The notes under the pieces were generated by a model. That model saw nothing but the letters and a program-made list of their open reading frames with translations. It was not told the origin of the DNA and ran no database searches. Shown here piece after piece: positions 16,829 to 25,968 of a stretch of DNA of 64,000 nucleotides (its first letter is position 1; every line of letters starts with the position of its first letter). Origin of the DNA: Xenorhabdus beddingii (GTDB lineage: Bacteria > Pseudomonadota > Gammaproteobacteria > Enterobacterales > Enterobacteriaceae). The translations under genes and the position numbers were made by a program. The stretch spans positions 1-64,000 of the forward strand of contig NZ_MUBK01000012.1 of NCBI RefSeq assembly GCF_002127545.1. The letters run 5' to 3'.

Positions 16829-17929
16829 ATGAAATTAATCACAGGAGTGACCTTATTGGCAGCGACTTTGCTGGCAGGGTGCAGTTCATCCAGTGGAAAA
16901 CAGTTGTACGGCCCATCCATGTACAGCCCGTCCACGTTGAAAACGCAATCACAAACTGAAGTTAAAACACTGGTGCACCATTTTCCTCTAGACTCCCGTG
17001 AACCATCACAATTTCCTGCTTATGTGGCGTTACTGAAACAGCAAGCGAGGGCGCAGGGTATCAGCGAAAAAACATTGGATCGGGGATTTGCCAATATCCA
17101 TTTTATTTCGCGCGTCATTAAAGCGGATCGTAACCAGCCAGAAAAAAAGATTACCTTGGAGAGTTATTTGAACCGGGTGTTGCCGGCCGGGAAGATTGAA
17201 CAGGGGGTCAGGCAGTATGAAGATCATCTCCCCCAGCTAGAAAAAATCAGTCAGAAATACGGTGTACCTAAAGCCTATATTGTTGCTTTGTGGGGACTGG
17301 AAAGCGGTTTTGGCAAAATTCAGGGAAAAGAAGATGTCATTTCAGCATTAGCCACCCTGGCGTTTGAAGGTCGCCGGGAAGTGTTTTTTATCAATCAGTT
17401 ATTGGCAGCACTGGAAATCATTGAAAATCAATATATCGATGCGGATCAAACATTGAAAGGCTCTTGGGCGGGGGCAATGGGGCAAAGCCAATTCATGCCA
17501 AGCTCTTATTTAACTTATGGGGCTGATGGCAATGGTGATGGAAAAATAGATATCTGGCACAATAAGGAAGATGTTTTTGCCTCAACCGCCAATTACCTGA
17601 AGAAAGAAGGGTGGCAACAAGGGTTACCGTGGGGATATGCCATCACATTGCCTGCGGGTTTTGATGCCACACTAGAAGGTATAAAGTCCGAACAGGGAAA
17701 GACCATTGCCCAATGGCAGGCATTGGGAATTTCATCTCCCCATTTTGCTGATTTGCCCGCGAATACCAAAGGTTGGGTTGTCATTCCTGATGATCCGACA
17801 TCACAGGCATTTTGGGTAACGCAAAATTTCCGTACGATCATGCACTGGAATCGTTCTTACTATTTTGCACTGAGTGTGGGTATGATGGCAGATGGTATTA
17901 CACAACGAACGCATTTTCTCACTCACTGA
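16829..17929 (+). CDS. MltB-family lytic murein transglycosylase (lipoprotein)
   Basis: 366 residues. A lipobox (TLLAGCSS, Cys18) ends the signal peptide, so it should be anchored in the outer membrane. The catalytic glutamate lies in ALWGLESGFG, and WAGAMGQSQFMPSSYLTYG is the SLT signature. DGNGDGKIDIWH is the calcium-binding EF-hand loop typical of MltB relatives. It cleaves peptidoglycan glycan strands to anhydro-muropeptides. The position between ycgL and ycgM is also seen in other enterobacteria. This is probably a paralogue of MltB, so no symbol is given. Confidence 0.9.
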   Translation: MKLITGVTLLAATLLAGCSSSSGKQLYGPSMYSPSTLKTQSQTEVKTLVHHFPLDSREPSQFPAYVALLKQQARAQGISEKTLDRGFANIHFISRVIKADRNQPEKKITLESYLNRVLPAGKIEQGVRQYEDHLPQLEKISQKYGVPKAYIVALWGLESGFGKIQGKEDVISALATLAFEGRREVFFINQLLAALEIIENQYIDADQTLKGSWAGAMGQSQFMPSSYLTYGADGNGDGKIDIWHNKEDVFASTANYLKKEGWQQGLPWGYAITLPAGFDATLEGIKSEQGKTIAQWQALGISSPHFADLPANTKGWVVIPDDPTSQAFWVTQNFRTIMHWNRSYYFALSVGMMADGITQRTHFLTH

Positions 17930-17953
17930 AAATTGGGTTCTGGCACCATCAGG

Positions 17954-17972
17954 GCTTGAAGTATGACGGGTA
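17954..17972. repeat. ERIC-type repeat end fragment
   Basis: GCTTGAAGTATGACGGGTAT matches the last bases of the full ERIC-type element at 4720-4846. It is only the end of the element, in the 76-bp gap before ycgM. Confidence 0.45.
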
Positions 17973-18005
17973 TCAGTGGATTGAAAACGAAATAAGGGGA
18001 ATGCT

Positions 18006-18662
18006 ATGTACCAACATCGGGATTGGCAAGGCGTACTACTGAATTTTCCGGCCAATAAAGTGGTTTGTGTCGGCAGTAATTACGTCAATCACATGAAAGA
18101 AATGGGCTCTCAACCGACTGAAGAGCCTGTCATATTTATCAAACCTGAAACGGCGCTTTGCGATCTCTGCCAGCCGGTTTTCATCCCACAGGAATTGGGT
18201 TCTGTACACCATGAAATTGAATTGGCTGTCTTGATTGGATCGACACTCAAAAATGCCAATGAGGAGCGGGTCAGTCAGGCTATTGCCGGTTTTGCGGTGG
18301 CATTGGATTTGACGTTACGTGATTTGCAGCGTGAGTTTAAACAATCCGGACAACCGTGGGAAAAGAGCAAAGCCTTTGATAGATCATGCCCGATATCAGG
18401 ATTTATTCCCGTGAATGCCTTTGGCAATCCACAAAATGCCCAACTTTCTCTGACCATCAATGGCGAATTGCGTCAGAATGGCAATACGAGTGACATGAGA
18501 ACGCCGATCATTCCATTGATTAGCTATATGTCGCGTTTTTTTACCTTACGCCCGGGCGATATTGTCTTGACGGGAACACCTGAAGGCGTAGGGCCACTGC
18601 AATCTGGTGATGTGCTGAACGTCTCTCTGAACGAGCACGTTCTGACAACCAGAGTGATTTAA
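18006..18662 (+). CDS. ycgM: Fumarylacetoacetate hydrolase family protein YcgM
   Basis: 218 residues. KVVCVGSNYVNHMKEMGSQP, the metal-binding VHHEIELAVLIG and the terminal VLTGTPEGVGPLQSGD are FAH-family signatures, and the whole chain parallels E. coli YcgM. The family hydrolyses acylpyruvates, with likely physiological action on oxaloacetate-type molecules. ycgN follows closely, as in E. coli. Confidence 0.93.
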   Translation: MYQHRDWQGVLLNFPANKVVCVGSNYVNHMKEMGSQPTEEPVIFIKPETALCDLCQPVFIPQELGSVHHEIELAVLIGSTLKNANEERVSQAIAGFAVALDLTLRDLQREFKQSGQPWEKSKAFDRSCPISGFIPVNAFGNPQNAQLSLTINGELRQNGNTSDMRTPIIPLISYMSRFFTLRPGDIVLTGTPEGVGPLQSGDVLNVSLNEHVLTTRVI

Positions 18663-18683
18663 CCATAAGGAATGACAGAAATT

Positions 18684-19118
18684 ATGTCTCAACCTTTCTG
18701 GCAGGCGAAAAACCTGGAACAAATGACAGACCAAGAGTGGGAAGCATTATGTGATGGTTGCGGCCAGTGCTGCCTGAATAAATTGATGGATGAAGATACG
18801 GATGAAATTTATTTCACCAATGTCGCCTGCAATCAATTGAATATAAAAACCTGCCAGTGCAAGAATTATGAAGATCGTTTCAGATATGAACCGGATTGTA
18901 TCAAATTAACGCGCGAGAATATGGTTACCTTTAAGTGGTTACCGAAAACCTGTGCTTATCGTTTGGTTGGTGAAGGGAAAAAACTGTTGCCGTGGCATCC
19001 CTTGATTAGTGGTTCAAAATCCGCCATGCACGCGGAACGTATTTCAGTCCGGTATATTGCTGTGCGTGAAGCGGAGGTTGTGGACTGGGAAGATCATATC
19101 CTCAATAAACCTGAGTAG
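18684..19118 (+). CDS. ycgN: Zinc/iron-chelating domain protein YcgN (UPF0260)
   Basis: 144 residues. Cysteine-rich: [20 protein letters not shown] and [14 protein letters not shown] carry the CxxCxxCC and CxC clusters of the CxxCxxCC (YkgJ-like) family, likely a metal site. Function is not established. The AAGGA motif touches the upstream ATG at 18672 and is about 12 bases from the ATG at 18684, so the latter is preferred. Confidence 0.9.
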   Translation: MSQPFWQAKNLEQMTDQEWEALCDGCGQCCLNKLMDEDTDEIYFTNVACNQLNIKTCQCKNYEDRFRYEPDCIKLTRENMVTFKWLPKTCAYRLVGEGKKLLPWHPLISGSKSAMHAERISVRYIAVREAEVVDWEDHILNKPE

Positions 19119-19127
19119 TTGTTTTAT

Positions 19128-19159
19128 TTGTTGATATAAAAGGGATTTTATATCAACAA
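19128..19159 (+). terminator. Perfect AT-rich hairpin after ycgN
   Basis: TTGTTGATATAAAA (19128-19141) and its exact complement (19146-19159) enclose a GGGA loop, 10 bp past the ycgN stop. Confidence 0.55.
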
Positions 19160-19310
19160 TAGGGGTTCGGGACACTTGTGGGGCATCTGCCATATCACAC
19201 AAGTTCCGAAATTGTCATTAATATCGGATTTTTCTCTCTCTTTTCCAACTTTAAATAGTCAAGAAAAACTGATAGCTTGTCTGCTCAATAGTCAATACAA
19301 GGAAAGAAAA

Positions 19311-19622
19311 ATGGCAAGTTATTTGATTCGCGTGGAACTTTATGGCACAGGTTCTGACGGCTATGAAAAATTACATAAAAGGATGACGGCGAATCAATTC
19401 AGCCAATCTATCCGTTTTCCTAACGGGAAATGGCATCGTCTTCCCAGTGGAACTTATGTTGGCAGTTCTTCACTGGAATCTGTCCAGTTGACGGAAAAGA
19501 TTAAATCGATGGCTACACCGTTTTCAAACAAAGATCCCGCGATATTTGTTTGTACTTACAGTAACTGGAGTGCAGCGCTCTACCCTGAAAAACAACACAC
19601 TGAATCCGGTTTCGGTGAGTGA
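19311..19622 (+). CDS. DUF2622 (GhoS-like) protein
   Basis: 103 residues from the ATG at 19311, which follows AAGGAAAG at good spacing; the in-frame sequence back to 19176 is non-coding in character. MASYLIRVELYGTGSDGYEK, HKRMTANQFSQSIRF and the RLPSGTYVG segment match the DUF2622 pattern. That family includes the type V antitoxin GhoS, a ferredoxin-fold endoribonuclease. Similarity to GhoS itself is at fold or family level only. A tiny membrane-peptide gene lies 255 bp downstream on the same strand. The function here is inferred, not shown. Confidence 0.7.
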   Translation: MASYLIRVELYGTGSDGYEKLHKRMTANQFSQSIRFPNGKWHRLPSGTYVGSSSLESVQLTEKIKSMATPFSNKDPAIFVCTYSNWSAALYPEKQHTESGFGE

Positions 19623-19877
19623 TTCAGCATATTGTGGGCTAAATAATTAGCCCAGTAAAATGTGAGTTTTTTGATTTAACGCGCATTATCGTTTGATTAT
19701 TGTTCTATTTCTACGACAACCCTGCTAATTCCATACCCAGCGTAATAAATATTAGAATGGTACTTAGGCTGCCTAACTAATATATATGAAGGACTGTTGG
19801 TACGGTTTTTTTGTCAAACAGTCAAAGCCACTACCGTGCAGCTATGGAAATTTGTTTGATAACGAGGGAGAGTAAAA

Positions 19878-19961
19878 ATGAATAACAGATGGATGAGCTA
19901 TGTAACGTTTGTAGGGGTCTGGATTACTGTAACACTGATCATTGGTGTTATCTTGTCATAA
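19878..19961 (+). CDS. 27-residue single-pass membrane peptide
   Basis: The peptide starts MNNRWMSYVTFVGVWITVTL and ends IIGVILS. A short polar and positively charged start is followed by one hydrophobic helix of about 20 residues. A strong GAGGGAGAG ribosome-binding site lies 5-6 bases before the ATG, and a good terminator follows within 30 bp. These features argue for a real gene despite the length. No known micro-protein was recognised. Position after a DUF2622 gene recalls ghoS-ghoT, but GhoT is longer with two helices. Confidence 0.6.
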   Translation: MNNRWMSYVTFVGVWITVTLIIGVILS

Positions 19962-19987
19962 AAATACGCAACTGAAATCAACACGAT

Positions 19988-20010
19988 GACCTCGCTTCGG
20001 CGGGGTTTTT
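19988..20010 (+). terminator. Rho-independent terminator after the membrane-peptide gene
   Basis: CCTCGC, a TTCG tetraloop, GCGGGG and TTTTT. The 22-bp string from GACC to TTTT is identical to that at 29088-29109 beyond the type VI cargo genes. Confidence 0.85.
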
Positions 20011-20511
20011 CCATATAGATACCACCAAAAATGCATTCCTGACAGGATAGTAACCCTTTCAAAGCCGCAGAGTTGGACATTATTTTGATGTTTATCCACT
20101 AAAGGCAACGTCTCTGACGATATTAAATAAACGCTACGTTATCTTGATTGGATATAGGCAAGAGAGACTTCATAGGAAATTTCCTAAAAAGTCAATCTGG
20201 TGTGATGGGTATCAGAAAATAATCTGTTTCTATGAATAATAGGCACCTGGCAGATCACTATATTATTAATGTTTTAATAAAGGTGGTCATGATCACATTT
20301 CAGGCAACGCCATGAATCCTTAACAAGAATGACACCTTATTTTGCTTGCATTGATATGCCTAATATTCAGGCAATGATATCTACATAAGAAAACCTTAGC
20401 AACACCATCAAATTCAGGTTTCTCTGAATCAGACCGCATGGAAAACCACTGCGCTATTGTTTTTAGAGGGGTCAATCTATTTGTAGAGTAGAAAGGAGCC
20501 TGACTGAAAAA
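20011..20511. other. Intergenic region before the type VI cargo genes
   Basis: About 500 bp without a credible gene on either strand. No palindrome or promoter was convincing. The tssF ribosome-binding site AAAGGAG near 20492 is unusually far (about 14 bases) from its ATG. Confidence 0.4.
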
Positions 20512-22248
20512 ATGAAAAAATTCGGGCAACATTTCCAGAACGAATTGAACTATCTCCGCGCCCTGCAAAAAAGAGCGGCTCAGGAAAATCCCCATTTGGA
20601 TGACATACTCAGCGGACAAGATCCCGATGTTGAACGCCTGAATGAAGGCTTCGCTGCATTGATGGCGCGTCTGGGCCAGAAAGTGAATGATGCCAACCCT
20701 GAAGTGACGCTTCCACTGCTGCAACGTCTGCATTCTCAGCCGATTAAAGGGCTGCCTGCAACCAGTGTGATACAACTCAATGGAGACACCGCCGTTGATT
20801 TTGCTTGTTCACTACCGACAGGCACAAAAGTGTTTTCAGAGACCGGCGCGACATTCATCACCAGCCGGCCGTGTGATATTGAGCCATTGGCCCTGATCCG
20901 GCGGGAAATCAGTCATCAGGCACAGGAAACGCATCTCACTCTGACATTTGAATATACGGGCAAGGAGGAGTATTGGGAGATTAAACCCATCAGTCTGTTT
21001 CTCAGCCCGGATGAGACCCTGGCGGACACCCTGATGTTTTCGTTGTTGCAACGCTGTACTGATATTGTGTTTCATCAGGACGGTTTTCCTTATCCGATGG
21101 GGAGAATAGAACTGGAGCCGTTATCCGGCATGGAACAGTTGGTGTTGTCACCGCCACAGAAACACGGGAACTGGGCACTGCAAATGCTGATGGAAGCCCT
21201 GTATTTACCTCATGTCCATCATTTCCTGCGTCTGGTTTTGCCGACGTACACGCGGGATCGTTTAGCGATGAAAACGGCACGCGAATTCACTATCACACTG
21301 AAACTGGACGGTGAACTGGACGTATCTGCGGAACAAATGGCTGACGCTTTTCAGCTCCATTGTGTGCCCGTGGCCAATCGGCAGTTAATGCCCTTAACGG
21401 TTCCGTTTGTACCGGACACAGCCTGTTACCGTCTGCCCTTGCCGCCAGAAAAGGGGCTGCTGGAGGTGATCAATATCGAATTGGAGCAAGAGCCGGGTGA
21501 TGGGCAGGAACGCGGTCATGAATACCGGTTCTATCCTGATCGGTTTCTGAACGGCATGAATCGCTACGCGGAGGAGGAACATGTCTGGTTCTATTCGCTG
21601 GCGGCGAGTGAGGATGCACTGGGCCGGTTGCAATGCGACCTGACGTTTCGCGACAGCCAAAGCCGGCTAATGGCGCAGCCGCCGGCCAGAAAATTTATTT
21701 GCCACATCATGGGTTTTGAATTCCTGACAACCCCACTGGCCCCGGGTGAAATTTGTTATGCAGAGGAAGCGCTGCCCGACCAATATCAGGTCAGAAACCT
21801 GACTCCCACCTCGTCGTGCTTTCCCCCGATAACCGACAGCCCCCACTATTGGACACTGTTGTCGCATTATTCCTCCAGCGCCTTCTTGCTGTATTCCCCG
21901 GACGCCCTGAAAGATTTTTTACTGGGTCACGATTTTTATGCCGATACAGACAGGAACGTGAGCCGAACGCTGCGGCGCAGAATTGCGGGCATTGTGGCGA
22001 TAAATTCCGTTGCAGGGGACAGGATCATCAAGGGATCGCCTCACCGCTGTATGTTTGTGGATTTGGTACTGGATAAAACGGTCTACACCCATGATGGGGA
22101 AATGTTTCGGTTTGCCAATACAGTGCTCCGGTTTTTGCCTTTTTGCCTGACACAAAACATATACATGCTGATGACATGCAGCACAACGTCCGGTGAGTCC
22201 TATGCCGTGTCAGGTCGTCCCGTTCAGGGATATCGTCCGTTAATGTGA
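20512..22248 (+). CDS. tssF: Type VI secretion baseplate protein TssF (VasA/ImpG)
   Basis: 578 residues. The opening FGQHFQNELNYLRALQKRAA with DPDVERLNEGFAALMARLGQ is the characteristic TssF N-terminus, and PLLQRLHSQPIKGLPATSVI and the C-terminal NSVAGDRIIKGSPHRC region fit the family. TssF, with TssG and TssK, builds the baseplate wedge. No other baseplate, sheath or membrane-complex gene is visible here, which is unusual because tssF is normally next to tssG and tssE. It ends 17 bp before vgrG and is probably co-transcribed. It is either a second, cargo-specific TssF or a displaced core gene. Confidence 0.9.
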   Translation: MKKFGQHFQNELNYLRALQKRAAQENPHLDDILSGQDPDVERLNEGFAALMARLGQKVNDANPEVTLPLLQRLHSQPIKGLPATSVIQLNGDTAVDFACSLPTGTKVFSETGATFITSRPCDIEPLALIRREISHQAQETHLTLTFEYTGKEEYWEIKPISLFLSPDETLADTLMFSLLQRCTDIVFHQDGFPYPMGRIELEPLSGMEQLVLSPPQKHGNWALQMLMEALYLPHVHHFLRLVLPTYTRDRLAMKTAREFTITLKLDGELDVSAEQMADAFQLHCVPVANRQLMPLTVPFVPDTACYRLPLPPEKGLLEVINIELEQEPGDGQERGHEYRFYPDRFLNGMNRYAEEEHVWFYSLAASEDALGRLQCDLTFRDSQSRLMAQPPARKFICHIMGFEFLTTPLAPGEICYAEEALPDQYQVRNLTPTSSCFPPITDSPHYWTLLSHYSSSAFLLYSPDALKDFLLGHDFYADTDRNVSRTLRRRIAGIVAINSVAGDRIIKGSPHRCMFVDLVLDKTVYTHDGEMFRFANTVLRFLPFCLTQNIYMLMTCSTTSGESYAVSGRPVQGYRPLM

Positions 22249-22265
22249 AAATAAGGATATGAGCG

Positions 22266-24443
22266 ATGGATGGTTTAGTATTTACCTGTCAGATAGGCAG
22301 GCTTCCACCCACCACCTTTCAGGTGGTGAATTTCAGTTTACAGGAACATTTGTCACAGCTCTTTCATCTCAGCCTGACGGTGGTCAGTGGCCTGAATACG
22401 ATTTCCCTGCGCGAACAACTTAACCGGGAAGCGTCATTAACCGTCACCCGCAATGGTGTGATTGAACGGACCGTTAACGGCATTGTGGCCGGTGCCGTCC
22501 AGGGGAATACGGATGGGAGGAAAACGTATTATATGTTCACGTTGCGGCCGGACATGTGGCGGATGACGCTGAATCAGGACAGCCGCCTGTTTCAGCGTCA
22601 GTCCGTACCGGATATTTTGCAACAATTACTGAAAGAGCACCTTATAAAAACAGACAGCAAATTCTATCATAGTGCCGGTTATCATGCGGAACGGGAATAT
22701 ATTACCCAAAAACGGGAATCGGCCTATGATTTCTGGTGCCGGTTGGCGGCGGAAGAGGGCATTATCTTCTGGTTTGAAGAAAAACAGATGTTCTTCAGTA
22801 ACAGCCATCTGGGGATGACAGCGGGTCTGTCGCTGACCTATAACCCGCAACCGGAAACCGATGATACTGACTCCACGGTCTGGCAATGGCAGTATGGGGA
22901 ATATGTGTGTCCTGATGAATTTATTCATAAAGATTACAACTACCTGCGCCCTTCCCAGCCAATGCAGACAAAGACAGCGCGGGAAAAAGAAGGCAACCAT
23001 TCCGTGTTCGAAAGTTACGGCCGCTTTCAGTGGAGTAAAGAAGGCCAGCCCTTTGGTGACATTCGTTTGAACCAGTTGAACAGCGAAGGCAAACTGGGGT
23101 CAGCCCGTGCTAACTGCATCAAATTACGGCCGGGAAAAATCTTTACGCTCAGTGCCCATCCGTCTGAATCCATGAATGATAGCTGGCAGGTGGTGAGCAT
23201 CTCGCATCAGGGTTCCCAGCCACAAGCGGCGGGTCTCGGCGGTGAAGGAACAACGCTAACCAGCGAGATGACCTTTATTCCGGGGCGGGATAACTGGCGT
23301 CCTCCCTATCGTTACAAACCCCTGGCAGACGGGGATGAACTGGCAACCGTCGTGGGTCCCGAAGGGGAAGAAATATTCACCAATGAACTGGGTGCCATTA
23401 AGGTGCATTTTCACTGGAACCGTTACGACAAGCCCGGCGATGGGTCGTCTTGTTGGGTACGTGTCGCACAGGGCTGGAACGGCAACAACTTCGGCTTTAT
23501 GGCCGTCCCCCGTATCGGGCAGGAAGTGATAGTCTCTTACCTTAACGGCGATATCGACCGCCCGATTGTGACGGGATGTAACTACAATGGCCGCAACAGC
23601 CCACCGCTGGACTTGCCGGCACAAAAAACCCGTACCACGTTTAAAACGAAAACCCACAAGGGTGATGGCTTTAACGAACTGCGCTTTGAGGATGCGAAAG
23701 GCAGTGAGGAAGTGTATATCCATGCCCAGAAGGACATGAACACCAGGGTACTGAACAACCGCACCACCCAGGTTGATGTTGACCACACAGAGCAGGTCGG
23801 ACGGGACCAAAAGTTAACGGTTATACGTGACCAGTTTCAGGACATTCAACGCAGCCGCCAGACGGTCATTAAACAGGATGATGATGAGTCGGTTTCCGGC
23901 CATCAGACCCTGCGGGTTGAAAAGAACCAGTCCAGTACCATTACCGGACAGCAAAGCCTCAACGTCGGCAAAAGTCAGTTGCTGGAAATTAATGACAATC
24001 AGGAAGTGCATGTCGGCAAGCATATTGTGCTGCAATCCCAAAGCGGCCAGATTACTATCGGTAATTCAGGTGGCCACATCATTATCGACCCCACCGGTGC
24101 CATCACGATTTCCGGTACGTCCATTTCAATGACCGAACATGCCGCCGGGAAAGCGGGTGCTCAGGCGCTGTTTGACTATTCCGGCCGTTATATTCTGACC
24201 AACAGTCAGAACGGGAACAAACCGCTGGCAAATACACTGTATCAGATAAAAACCCCTTCGGGTGTGGTTTCCGGCCGTACTGATGCGGCTGGTCGAACTG
24301 CTATCGTACAAACCCCGCAAGCGGACACGCTGGAATTCAGTCTCCCGGAAGCGCAACAAAAGAAAAAAACAAAGACCCTGTACCACGTGGGTGATAATCA
24401 GCCCGTGGATTACGTGATGGAATTTAAGGAGGGATCACAATGA
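22266..24443 (+). CDS. vgrG: Type VI secretion spike protein VgrG with C-terminal extension
   Basis: 725 residues. The phage gp27-like part (residues 1-380) is followed by the gp5 OB-fold (GAIKVHFHWNRYDKPGDGSS, CWVRVAQGWNG, GFMAVPRIGQEVIVSYLNGD), then the beta-helix (QVDVDHTEQVGRDQKLTVIR onward). After IDPTGAITISGTSISM a roughly 110-residue extension contains NKPLANTLYQIK and SGRTDAAGRT, resembling transthyretin-like adaptor domains that dock effectors. The gene overlaps the effector start by 4 bases (ATGA). It forms the membrane-puncturing tip and carrier of the downstream toxin. Confidence 0.95.
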   Translation: MDGLVFTCQIGRLPPTTFQVVNFSLQEHLSQLFHLSLTVVSGLNTISLREQLNREASLTVTRNGVIERTVNGIVAGAVQGNTDGRKTYYMFTLRPDMWRMTLNQDSRLFQRQSVPDILQQLLKEHLIKTDSKFYHSAGYHAEREYITQKRESAYDFWCRLAAEEGIIFWFEEKQMFFSNSHLGMTAGLSLTYNPQPETDDTDSTVWQWQYGEYVCPDEFIHKDYNYLRPSQPMQTKTAREKEGNHSVFESYGRFQWSKEGQPFGDIRLNQLNSEGKLGSARANCIKLRPGKIFTLSAHPSESMNDSWQVVSISHQGSQPQAAGLGGEGTTLTSEMTFIPGRDNWRPPYRYKPLADGDELATVVGPEGEEIFTNELGAIKVHFHWNRYDKPGDGSSCWVRVAQGWNGNNFGFMAVPRIGQEVIVSYLNGDIDRPIVTGCNYNGRNSPPLDLPAQKTRTTFKTKTHKGDGFNELRFEDAKGSEEVYIHAQKDMNTRVLNNRTTQVDVDHTEQVGRDQKLTVIRDQFQDIQRSRQTVIKQDDDESVSGHQTLRVEKNQSSTITGQQSLNVGKSQLLEINDNQEVHVGKHIVLQSQSGQITIGNSGGHIIIDPTGAITISGTSISMTEHAAGKAGAQALFDYSGRYILTNSQNGNKPLANTLYQIKTPSGVVSGRTDAAGRTAIVQTPQADTLEFSLPEAQQKKKTKTLYHVGDNQPVDYVMEFKEGSQ

Positions 24444-25954
24444 GCCAGCAATTAAAACCGGGTGGTATGTGTCCGGCGATTACCTCAGTGAGTTGTAGAA
24501 TGGAGCGTGTTGAGTTTCCCAAAGATGAAGACCAATGCTATCTGGCAAAAAAAGCCGCCCTGGCTATCTGGGCACCGAAGATAGTTATCGGTAAAAAGAG
24601 AATCTTATCTCTGAAACAGGCTGCCATGAGCCAACTGATTAAAGCAGAGGAGAGGAAGTCTGACTGGTTATGGCCCTACAAGGCGGAAGTCACTTTTTAT
24701 ATGAGAGGGACCAAAAGGACGCCGTTGCCTAAACTGGCGACCAGTGCACAAAAAAAGGAAGACTATTCCGGGAATCTCCCCCACTCTGAAAGCTGGTTTC
24801 CCAATTTATCCGCACAGGACATGATTAAACATGGCATTACGGGATTCCGGCGCCCCGATATTATTCTGGTGCAAAATCAGCAATTCCGCTGGCCGGGACG
24901 GGATGCCACTTATCTGGATGGCATCGAGCACGAGGACAACCTGAAGATACTGATTGAGGTGAAATTTCCGGGGGATACGTTGTCAGAGGGACAGAAAAAA
25001 GATTACCCTGTCATTGCCACTAAAGAACGATTTGGTATTTTGGTGGTGGAAGATAACCGGGATTCGAAGGAGTGGACAACGCAGTCAGCGGAAGCCCGGG
25101 CTGCGGAAATGGACAACATCAGAAACCATATGGCCTTGTTTGGTGGCCTTTTTCCGCCTGTGGGGGGTGGAAATACTCCGCCCAAACCGGTGCCATTGCC
25201 TGCCTATCCCGGAATAGCCCGGTACACACAGCAAAATCTCCCGTTAGTGAGCGAAAGCCCCTGGCAACATACCCCCGTTTTCAGCCTTTGGATGGCGTTA
25301 TCCCATGATCAAGCGGTTCCGCCGTTAATTATGCCCCCTGATGAATCCTCATTTGAGGAACGGGTCATCGAGTACTATCACCAGGGTGTCCAGTGGGTGA
25401 AAGACGGGTTGACCTATACGCAGGACATGATTGTCCGCAGTTGGGAATGGACATGGGATTTAACGGCCAGTGGGTTCAGTTACCTGAGTGACAAAACCCG
25501 TGCAGCACTGGCGGCTTGTGGTGCCTGGTTTCGTGAATCGGGTAAATGGGTAGCGGATGAAATTGTCGATCCGGTGACGAAAAAACTGAGCTATGCCGTG
25601 CATTGGGTCAGTGAAAAAACCGGGGAAATCGTTCACCTCACCGAAGCTAAGATCAAGGAAGCCGTGGAAATGATATATCACTATACCGACCTGACAATAG
25701 AGGCATTAAAACAGGTCGATTGGTATCAGATAGCTGCAGATCTGGGTAATGGCACCCTTCAGTTGATGGTAAAAATCGGTGAAGAAGTCATTACCGTGAT
25801 TGAAACCATTGCCGTTGTTGCCGCGATAGCGTTGCTGGCGGGGTTAATTATCTGGCTCGGCAGTCTTATCGGGGGGATTTCCGCCGCAGTATGGGCAATT
25901 TTGTCAGCCGCCGCTGCGGGTTTTACCGCATTAACCGCCGCCACCGCATCATAA
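24440..25954 (+). CDS. Probable type VI effector, VRR-NUC-type nuclease with hydrophobic C-terminus
   Basis: 504 residues. Around 137-206, RRPDIILV, then LKILIEVKFPGDTLSEGQKK and DYP, and later FGILVVED form a PD-(D/E)xK core of the VRR-NUC/TseV type: Asp140, Glu173, Lys175, with Gln185 behind. It would degrade DNA in rival cells. A proline-rich linker (PPKPVPLPAYP) leads to a long region of aromatic amphipathic helices (WVKDGLTYTQDMIVRSWEWT) and a strongly hydrophobic end (about 450-495), which may help entry or chaperone binding. It is translationally coupled to vgrG and followed by the immunity gene. The domain call is from motifs only. Confidence 0.75.
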   Translation: MSQQLKPGGMCPAITSVSCRMERVEFPKDEDQCYLAKKAALAIWAPKIVIGKKRILSLKQAAMSQLIKAEERKSDWLWPYKAEVTFYMRGTKRTPLPKLATSAQKKEDYSGNLPHSESWFPNLSAQDMIKHGITGFRRPDIILVQNQQFRWPGRDATYLDGIEHEDNLKILIEVKFPGDTLSEGQKKDYPVIATKERFGILVVEDNRDSKEWTTQSAEARAAEMDNIRNHMALFGGLFPPVGGGNTPPKPVPLPAYPGIARYTQQNLPLVSESPWQHTPVFSLWMALSHDQAVPPLIMPPDESSFEERVIEYYHQGVQWVKDGLTYTQDMIVRSWEWTWDLTASGFSYLSDKTRAALAACGAWFRESGKWVADEIVDPVTKKLSYAVHWVSEKTGEIVHLTEAKIKEAVEMIYHYTDLTIEALKQVDWYQIAADLGNGTLQLMVKIGEEVITVIETIAVVAAIALLAGLIIWLGSLIGGISAAVWAILSAAAAGFTALTAATAS

Positions 25955-25968
25955 GGAAAATGTTTTTT

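Noticed and set aside
21002-23810. Several long minus-strand ORFs inside tssF and vgrG
   Set aside because: They are antisense shadows of well-supported genes with no recognisable domains.
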